DNA of 14,231 nucleotides from contig JBLNBU010000270.1 of the NCBI GenBank assembly GCA_050260215.1, forward strand, positions 1-14,231. Reading direction: 5' to 3'. The DNA is from JBLNBU01 sp050260215 (GTDB taxonomy: Bacteria; Pseudomonadota; Alphaproteobacteria; Rhodospirillales; Magnetospirillaceae). Under the pieces are notes generated by a model. The model did not search any database. It saw only the letters and a program-made list of their open reading frames with translations, and was not told the origin of the DNA. The position numbers were made by a program, and so were the translations under genes. This document shows positions 1 through 5,424 of this stretch, piece by piece (position 1 is the stretch's first letter; each line of letters begins with the position of its first letter).

Positions 1-1062
1 CCGCGGCGCCCCGAGCCGCCCAAGGTCGCCGAACCCCACCGGCCCGAAACGCCCAAGGTCGCCGGCCCCACCCCGCCGCAGCCGCCGCAGGGAACCCCGC
101 GTCCGGCCGAGCAGCCCAAGCTCGGCGGCCCGGTCAGGCCCGAGCACGGCCCGGCCGTGGGCGGCGGCGAACAGCGCAAGCTGGGCGGCGACGGCCCCGG
201 CAAGGTCGGCAACGGCGAACTGAAGAAGCTTGGCGGCGACGACGGCCGCGACCGGACGGGAACGCCGCACAAGCCCGAACCACCCAAGGTGGCCGAGCCC
301 AAGAAGCCCGAGCAGCCGAGGGTCGCCGAGCCCAAGCGGCCCGAGCCGCCGAAGGTCGCCGGTCCGGTGCCGCCGTCGGCCCAGCCCAAGCGCCCCGAAG
401 CGCCGCGGGTGGCCACGCCGCAGCCGCAGCGCCAGCCCTTGCCCCAGCGTCCGGTCGATTATCCGCGGCCGCAGCAGCCGACCGGCACGCCCCTGCCGCC
501 GCGCCCGGCGGTGTCTCCGCTGCCCGCGCCCACCCCGGTTCCGGCGCCGACGCCTGCGCCCGGCCCGACGCGGCCGACGGCGGGCCCTGCGCCGGTTCCG
601 GTCCCGGTGCCGGTGCCGGTGCCGACCGGGGTTCCCACCCCGACGCCGACGCCCGCTCCTACGCCGGTGCCGACCCAGCCGACCGCCGGCCCCACCCCGG
701 CACCGGTTCCGGTGCCGTTGGCCCCAACCACGCCGCAGATCCAGAGCGCCATCGCCGTGCCGCAGTCCTCGGCGCCGGTCCAGGGCTACGACTATGGCAA
801 CGGCGGCGGCGGCACCGTCACCCAGCAGCCCAGCAGCACCATCGCCGTGGTTCCCCAGGCCCAGGGCCCGGCCGGGTTCTTCCAGGGCAATCCGTTCCCG
901 ATCCAGTCGGGTCTGGCGCAGCGGACCCCGCAGCCCCTACCCGCCCAGGGGCAGCCGGCACAGCCGCAGGCAGGCCAGCAGCAGCAGCAGGCGGCCCCCG
1001 CCGGCGGCCCCCCGGCCGCGACGCAGCAGAACCGCCGGGGCTCGTCGCCCTGGTTCTGGTAG
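1..1062 (+). CDS. Proline-rich low-complexity protein, 3' part (5' end off window)
   Basis: The frame is open from the first base to the TAG at 1060-1062, giving 353 visible residues. The true start lies before the window. A GTG at 157 could be read as a start, but the same repeat type occurs upstream of it in frame, so it is probably internal. The visible part has three zones: PExPKVAxP-type repeats and KLGG motifs (residues ~1-140), an alternating Pro-Val/Pro-Thr/Pro-Ala tract (~165-245), and a Gln/Pro/Gly-rich tail with a QQQQQ run that ends in SSPWFW. No folded domain, membrane helix or catalytic motif is visible. Such tails usually act as extended linkers or cell-wall/periplasm-spanning segments of a protein whose folded part would lie upstream, but that is inference. 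It converges with the minus-strand secretion operon and has its own terminator. I do not recognise the gene. Confidence 0.75.
   Translation, partial: PRRPEPPKVAEPHRPETPKVAGPTPPQPPQGTPRPAEQPKLGGPVRPEHGPAVGGGEQRKLGGDGPGKVGNGELKKLGGDDGRDRTGTPHKPEPPKVAEPKKPEQPRVAEPKRPEPPKVAGPVPPSAQPKRPEAPRVATPQPQRQPLPQRPVDYPRPQQPTGTPLPPRPAVSPLPAPTPVPAPTPAPGPTRPTAGPAPVPVPVPVPVPTGVPTPTPTPAPTPVPTQPTAGPTPAPVPVPLAPTTPQIQSAIAVPQSSAPVQGYDYGNGGGGTVTQQPSSTIAVVPQAQGPAGFFQGNPFPIQSGLAQRTPQPLPAQGQPAQPQAGQQQQQAAPAGGPPAATQQNRRGSSPWFW
10..420 (+). repeat. Degenerate PExPKVAxP nonapeptide repeats in the proline-rich gene
   Basis: Six 27-nt in-frame copies are visible at 10-36, 43-69, 274-300, 307-333, 340-366 and 394-420. They read PEPPKVAEP, PETPKVAGP, PEPPKVAEP, PEQPRVAEP, PEPPKVAGP and PEAPRVATP. 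Neighbouring copies start 27-66 nt apart, apart from a long break between the second and third copy that is filled with KLGG-containing, glycine-rich sequence. The array starts at the left edge and probably continues beyond it. It is a protein-level repeat, not a CRISPR or a mobile-element repeat. Confidence 0.8.
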
Positions 1063-1081
1063 GACGAGGTCCCCTCCACTC

Positions 1082-1110
1082 CCCCCGCCGGGCGACCGGC
1101 GGGGGTTTTT
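1082..1110 (+). terminator. Intrinsic terminator of the proline-rich gene
   Basis: A perfect 10-bp GC stem (1082-1091 pairing with 1096-1105) encloses a GCGA tetraloop of the GNRA class and is followed at once by TTTTT (1106-1110), then CTT. It begins 20 nt after the TAG of the plus-strand gene. Read on the minus strand the hairpin is present but has no T-run after it, so it is a clear terminator only for the plus strand. Confidence 0.93.
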
Positions 1111-1127
1111 CTTGCGCAGATGGGGGA

Positions 1128-2423
1128 TTACTGGGGAAGGGTGCGGACGTCCAGGGCGCCCACCGACTTCAGCAGCGAGAAGGCGGCGATGCCGACGTCG
1201 GCCTCGGCCGAGGCGGCGTCGCTCTGGGCGTTGATCAGGCGGGTCTCGCCGGCCAGCACGTCGATCAGCGAACGGCGTCCGTGTAGGCGCTCCTCGCGCG
1301 CCATGCGCAGGAACTCGGCCGAGATGCGCGCCTGGTTTTCGAGATAGTCGGCCTTCTCGCGCGCCGTCGACAGGGCCTGCCAGGCGTTGCGCACCTGCTC
1401 CTCGACCACGTCGCGGGTGTCGGCGTGCCGGTTGTCGGCGGCCAGCACCGATTCGCGGGCGGCATTCAGCGAGCTGACCGGCGCGAAGCCCAGGTTCAGC
1501 GGATAGGCCACCTCAAGCTTCAGCACGTGTTCCTGCTGGTTGCCGACGGTGCCGTCGACGTTGACCTTGACCTTTGACTCGGCCACGGCGTTCAGCTTGG
1601 GCGCCAGTTCGGCGCCGATGACCCGGCGAACCTCGGCCTGGGCGATGTCGCTGGTCAGCCGCGCCGCCCGCAGCTGGTAGTTGTTGTTCTGGGCCAGCAC
1701 GACGGCGTCGTCGAGGCTGGGGGGCAGCAGCGACAGCGGCACGGGCACCGCCGCCATCTCGGTGGCGGGCGGCGGGTTCTCGCCGAAGACGGCGCGGAAG
1801 CGGTTGACCGCGGCCACCATGTTGCCTCTGGCCTGGACCAGGCGGGCCTCGGCGCCGGCCAGTTCGCTCTTGGCCTGCAGCACGTCGGTCGGCATGCCGG
1901 CGCCCAGTTCGACCCGGCTTTCCTCGAGCCCGGTCTGGCGGCGGATGTTGGCCACCGACTGCTCGGCATAGGACAGCGAGCGATAGGCGCGGTGCAGGTT
2001 GATGTAGGACGACACGCCTTCCAGGATCAGGTCCTGGCGGACGCTCGACACCGTCGTCTTGGTCTGTTCCAGCGACAAGTCGGCCTTGTCGACCTCGGCG
2101 TCGGTCTTGCCGAAGTCGATGAGGTTCTGGGTCAGCGACACCCCCGCCTGGCGCTCGACCAAGTCGGTCGAGGTGTTGGGATAGCCCTTGTGCAGATGCT
2201 GGCGCCCCTTGTCCGCCGACAGCTTGAGGTCGGGGAAATACCCGCCGCGGGCCTTCCACGAGTTGGAATCGGCTGCCCGCTCGTCGGCCAGTGCGGCGGC
2301 CAGCCGCTTGTGGCCCTGCAGCATGCGCTCGACGGTGTCGCGCACCGATTCGGCCCGTGCCGGCATCGCCGCGGCCATGCTCAGTACCAATGCGGTGGCA
2401 AGACGGACTGTCGACACGGTCAT
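1128..2423 (-). CDS. TolC-family outer membrane protein of type I secretion
   Basis: A 431-residue protein, the normal length for TolC-type outer membrane channels, which trimerise into a barrel plus periplasmic tunnel and dock on an HlyD/ABC pair. The start chosen is the ATG at 2423. It is followed by a clean signal peptide (residues 1-24, hydrophobic core ALVLSMAAAM, cleavage after PARA), has a GAGGAA Shine-Dalgarno, and overlaps the upstream stop codon as ATGA. The frame is open 29 codons further up, but that extension is only the antisense of the HlyD 3' end. The body has the two duplicated, alpha-helical, Ala/Gln/Glu-rich OEP halves. The C-terminal segment (residues ~382-427, with RRSLIDVLAGETRLINAQ and then LLKSVGAL) is typical of the type I secretion TolC subfamily. 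It is the last gene of the operon and ends in TAA. Confidence 0.92.
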   Translation of the reverse strand: MTVSTVRLATALVLSMAAAMPARAESVRDTVERMLQGHKRLAAALADERAADSNSWKARGGYFPDLKLSADKGRQHLHKGYPNTSTDLVERQAGVSLTQNLIDFGKTDAEVDKADLSLEQTKTTVSSVRQDLILEGVSSYINLHRAYRSLSYAEQSVANIRRQTGLEESRVELGAGMPTDVLQAKSELAGAEARLVQARGNMVAAVNRFRAVFGENPPPATEMAAVPVPLSLLPPSLDDAVVLAQNNNYQLRAARLTSDIAQAEVRRVIGAELAPKLNAVAESKVKVNVDGTVGNQQEHVLKLEVAYPLNLGFAPVSSLNAARESVLAADNRHADTRDVVEEQVRNAWQALSTAREKADYLENQARISAEFLRMAREERLHGRRSLIDVLAGETRLINAQSDAASAEADVGIAAFSLLKSVGALDVRTLPQ

Positions 2424-3745
2424 CGTTCCTCGAATGAAAAGCGCAAGGACTGGAACCACGGGCTCAGCAGATAGGCGGCAACGCTGCGGGTGCCGATGCG
2501 GATGCCGCACTGGACCTGCATGCCGGGATACAATTGATAGATTCTCTCGCCCGACTCAAACCTGTTTCTGTCGGTGACGATTCGGATCTTGTAGAAGGCC
2601 CGGCCGTCATTGGTGACGGTGGCGTCGGGACTGACCGTCTGCACGGTGCCGTCGATATGGCCGAAGGCCGCCGCGTCGGCCGAGGCCAGGGTCACCCGCG
2701 CCGACTGGCCCACCCGCACGTAGCCGATGTCCTGGACCGGCAGCTTGGCCTCGACCACCAGCTTGTCCTCGATGGGCACGATTTCCAGCACGGTCTGGCC
2801 GGGCTGGATGACGCCGCCTTCGGTGGCCACGGCGATGCTCTTGACCACGCCTTCCACCGGCGCCCGCAGCACGGTCCGGTCCTGGGCCGACTGGAACTTC
2901 AGCATGCGCTGCGACAGTTCGTCCAACTGCTGGCGCGCGTCGGCCAGGTCGGTGCGGGCCTGCTCGATGAAGTTTTCCTTGGCGCTGCCCAGGCGCTCGC
3001 GGGCTTCCTTCAGCGTCGATTCGATGCGCGGCACCGCGGCCTGGTCGGCGTCGAGCTGGCCCTTCAGCGTTTGCTGCTGGCGGACCAGGTCCAGATGGAC
3101 CATGCGGCTGGTCAGCTCGCGCGACAGCAGATTCTCGCTGATCCCCACCTGGTCGGTGACCAGCTGCAGGGCGCGGCGGTTGTTGGCGATGCGCACGGCG
3201 ATCTCGGACAGTTCCTGCTGGCGCTGCGACACCTGGGTCTCGAGCCCGGCGATGTCGTGGGACAGCCGGCGGCGGCGGGTGTCGAACACCTCGACCGCCG
3301 CCTTGGCCAAGTCGGGGGCATCGCGGGCCAGCTCGGGCGGCACGGTGAACTTGTCGCCGCCCTTGACCTCGACCTCGAGGCGGGCGATGTCGATCTTCAA
3401 GGCCGACAGCCGGGCCGCCAGTTCGTCGAGCTCGGACGAGGCGCGGATGGGGTCCAGGCGGACCAGGGGCTGGCCCTTGTCGACCCTGGCACCTTCCTCG
3501 ACCAGGATGGCCGAGACGATGCCGCCTTCCAGGTGCTGCACCGCCTTGACCCGGCTGACCGGCATGACTTCGCCGACGGCGGTGCTGACCACGTCCAGGC
3601 GACCCAGGGTCGACCACAGCACCAGGACCACGAACAGGGCGGTGCCATAGGCAAGCAGCCTTTGGGCCGGCGTGGCGGCCATGAAGGCGGCGTGGCGCGC
3701 CCTGGCCCAGGCCCATGCGCGCCGGATGCGCGGATCCAGGGTCAT
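2420..3745 (-). CDS. HlyD-family periplasmic adaptor (membrane fusion protein) of type I secretion
   Basis: A 441-residue protein bridging the inner-membrane ABC transporter and the TolC-type channel. Visible order: short cytoplasmic N-terminus; one transmembrane helix (~31-49, core LLAYGTALFVVLVLWSTLG); first half of the lipoyl/barrel-sandwich domain (~64-100, with HLEGGIVSAILVEEGARVDKG); a long coiled-coil hairpin (~103-290) whose turn region carries a SRELTSRMVHLDLVRQQ segment; second lipoyl half (~291-323, RAPVEGVVKSIAV); and a C-terminal beta-barrel domain (~328-420). This is the full-length type I secretion layout. The ATG at 3745 overlaps the ABC gene's TGA as ATGA and is preceded by a G-run (3755-3750). 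The frame stays open further upstream, but that part is antisense to real ABC coding sequence. A Cys occurs at residue 413 in the barrel domain. Confidence 0.94.
   Translation of the reverse strand: MTLDPRIRRAWAWARARHAAFMAATPAQRLLAYGTALFVVLVLWSTLGRLDVVSTAVGEVMPVSRVKAVQHLEGGIVSAILVEEGARVDKGQPLVRLDPIRASSELDELAARLSALKIDIARLEVEVKGGDKFTVPPELARDAPDLAKAAVEVFDTRRRRLSHDIAGLETQVSQRQQELSEIAVRIANNRRALQLVTDQVGISENLLSRELTSRMVHLDLVRQQQTLKGQLDADQAAVPRIESTLKEARERLGSAKENFIEQARTDLADARQQLDELSQRMLKFQSAQDRTVLRAPVEGVVKSIAVATEGGVIQPGQTVLEIVPIEDKLVVEAKLPVQDIGYVRVGQSARVTLASADAAAFGHIDGTVQTVSPDATVTNDGRAFYKIRIVTDRNRFESGERIYQLYPGMQVQCGIRIGTRSVAAYLLSPWFQSLRFSFEER
2426..2431 (-). promoter_or_regulatory. Ribosome binding site and ATGA overlap for the TolC-type gene
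   Basis: GAGGAA reads on the minus strand from 2431 to 2426, two bases upstream of the ATG at 2423 (the GAGG core is 4 bases away). The ATG overlaps the HlyD stop codon TGA (2422-2420) as ATGA. The arrangement fixes the start and suggests translational coupling of the two genes. Confidence 0.75.
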
Positions 3746-5394
3746 GGCGCCCCCCGGGTCAGCTTGAACGAACCGCCCTGCAGGTCCAGCACATGGCCGG
3801 CGGCGGCCAGGATGTTGGCATCGTGGGAGACGACGATGATGGTGCGCCCCTGCCGGGCCAGCTCGATCAGCAGGGTGTAGACGATCTCGACGCCGTCCCG
3901 GTCCAGCCCCTCGGACGGTTCGTCCAGCACCACCAGCTGTCCATCGACGGCCAGGGCGCGGGCCAGGGCAAGGCGGCGGCGCAGGCCCAGCGCCAGGCTG
4001 CGGCCACCCAGTGCCAGCCGCCGGCCCAGGCCGTCGGGGTGCTCGGCGACGAAGTTGCCGAGCCCGGCGCGCTCCAGGCAGGCGCGCATCTCGGCCTCGG
4101 AAATGCCGGGCCGCGCCGCGGCCAGGTTGTCGGCGATGGTGCCGTCGAGGAATACCGGCTCCTGGGGCAGGTACGACACCTGGGCCCGCCACCAGGCCGG
4201 GGCCAGCTGGCGGATGTCGACGCCGTCGGCCAGCACCTGGCCTTCGTCGGGCTCGGCGAGGCCGACAATCAGGCGGGTCAGGCTGGACTTGCCCGAGCCG
4301 TTACGCCCCGTCACCGCCAGCACCGACCCGGGTTCGAGCACCAGGTCAAGGGCCGAGAACAGCGGCATGGGCTGTCCGGGCGGGGCCCAGCCCAGCCGGC
4401 GCAGTTCCAGCTTGCCGCGGAAACCGGCCAGCACCGCGCCGCCGTCGCGCTCGACCGCGATGGCGGCGGCGAAGGCACGCGCCGCCTTCAGCCCGGCCTC
4501 GGCCTGCTTCAGCGGGTCGACCAGTTGGGCCAGGCGCACGATGGGGGCCAGGGCGCGGGCGGCGATCAGGTTGGCGCCGATCAGCGCGCCGACGTCCAGC
4601 TTGCCCTCGACCGCCAGCATGGCGCCGACGGCGATCACCGCGGCCCCCATCAGCCCCTGCAGCACCTGGTTGGTCGAGGCCGAGCGGCTGGACTGGTGGG
4701 TCAGCTGGGCGCGCAAGGCCCGGGCCTTGCCCGAGGCCTCGTGCCAGCGCCCCATCAGCAGCGGCGCGGCGCGGAACTGGCGCACGGCGTCGGCCGCGCC
4801 CGCCGCGGCGCCCACCAGTGCGGCGACCTCTTGGGCGGCGGCCTGGGCTGCACGCGCCTTGGGGTCGGTGCGGCGCTGGCTGATCCAGATGAAGGTCACC
4901 GACAAGGCGGCAAAGCCCGCCGCGACCAGGGCCAGCGGCCAGGACAACAGCGCCAGCACCAGCAGGAAGAAAGCGGAGAACGGCACGTCGGCGATGGCGG
5001 CCAGGTTGGCCGGGCCGAAGGCGGCCTCGGCCTTTTCCAGCGCGCGCATCAGCATCTCGGCCTCGCCGCGGGGCCGCTGGTCGAGGTCGGCCATGCGCGC
5101 CGTCAGCAACAGCCCGAACAGGCCGGTGGCCAGCTTCTCATCGTCGCTGGCGACGATCTCGCCGGCCAGTTCCAGGCGCAGGGTGCGGAAGACGTGCTCG
5201 CCCACCAGGGCGACCACCACGCCCACCGTCAGCGTCGCCAGGGTGCCGCCGACGCCGTGGCCGACATAGCGGTTCAGAACCTGGATGACGTACAGCGACG
5301 AGGCCAGGCCCAGGGCGTTGACCAGCAGCGACGCCAACAGCAGGCGCGCGGTCGCCGCCGGCTGGCGCGACAATCGGGCGAGAAGCTCCCCCAT
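3742..5394 (-). CDS. Type I secretion ABC transporter (permease + ATPase) with a degenerate signature motif
   Basis: A 550-residue half-transporter of PrtD/LapB style: an N-terminal six-helix membrane domain (residues ~15-310, first helix containing SSLYVIQVLNRYV) followed by one ATPase domain (~325-550). There is no N-terminal C39 or C39-like peptidase domain. ATPase motifs: Walker A GRNGSGKSS (363-371), Q-loop Q411 in SYLPQEPVFLDGTI, Walker B LVVLDE with catalytic Glu492, D-loop EGLD, and H-loop His524 in VVSHD. The signature position, expected to read LSGGQ, reads LALGL (467-471), followed by the usual basic/ALARAL helix. So all hydrolysis residues are present, but the motif that completes the partner's ATP site is not canonical. 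The start ATG at 5394 has AGGGAA (5406-5401) upstream. It probably exports the giant protein encoded at the head of the operon. Confidence 0.92.
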   Translation of the reverse strand: MGELLARLSRQPAATARLLLASLLVNALGLASSLYVIQVLNRYVGHGVGGTLATLTVGVVVALVGEHVFRTLRLELAGEIVASDDEKLATGLFGLLLTARMADLDQRPRGEAEMLMRALEKAEAAFGPANLAAIADVPFSAFFLLVLALLSWPLALVAAGFAALSVTFIWISQRRTDPKARAAQAAAQEVAALVGAAAGAADAVRQFRAAPLLMGRWHEASGKARALRAQLTHQSSRSASTNQVLQGLMGAAVIAVGAMLAVEGKLDVGALIGANLIAARALAPIVRLAQLVDPLKQAEAGLKAARAFAAAIAVERDGGAVLAGFRGKLELRRLGWAPPGQPMPLFSALDLVLEPGSVLAVTGRNGSGKSSLTRLIVGLAEPDEGQVLADGVDIRQLAPAWWRAQVSYLPQEPVFLDGTIADNLAAARPGISEAEMRACLERAGLGNFVAEHPDGLGRRLALGGRSLALGLRRRLALARALAVDGQLVVLDEPSEGLDRDGVEIVYTLLIELARQGRTIIVVSHDANILAAAGHVLDLQGGSFKLTRGAP

Positions 5395-5400
5395 CCCCGG

Positions 5401-5406
5401 TTCCCT
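5401..5406 (-). promoter_or_regulatory. Ribosome binding site of the ABC transporter gene
   Basis: AGGGAA reads on the minus strand from 5406 to 5401, with a 6-nt gap to the ATG at 5394. It lies in the 30-nt space after the channel gene's TGA (5427-5425). No terminator hairpin is evident in that space, which supports read-through. Confidence 0.6.
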
Positions 5407-5424
5407 ACCCCCTTGCCCTCACGG

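Noticed and set aside
157..159. GTG at 157 as start of the proline-rich gene
   Set aside because: The frame continues open to base 1 with the same PExPKVAxP repeats upstream, so the gene begins off the window.
10..420. CRISPR-like spaced repeats
   Set aside because: The repeats are in frame, diverge mostly at third positions, and encode a Pro-rich peptide motif. Spacing is irregular and no unique spacers are present.
230..1234. 334-codon plus-strand frame overlapping the proline-rich gene
   Set aside because: It is a shifted frame giving Arg/Pro/Ser-rich sequence, and it runs through the terminator hairpin and into the end of the TolC-type gene. The other frame has clean in-frame repeats and stops just before the terminator.
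2424..2510. 29-codon extension of the TolC-type protein
   Set aside because: It would place charged residues before the signal peptide and overlap the HlyD 3' end; the ATG at 2423 has a Shine-Dalgarno and a proper signal peptide.
2534..3880. 448-codon open frame on the plus strand opposite HlyD
   Set aside because: The translation is low-complexity (His/Gln/Gly/Asp-rich) and lies antisense to a well-supported HlyD gene.
3746..4192. N-terminal extension of HlyD to 4192
   Set aside because: The extension is an off-frame shadow of the ABC ATPase domain. The ATG at 3745 gives a standard HlyD N-terminus with a short cytoplasmic tail, membrane helix and ATGA overlap.
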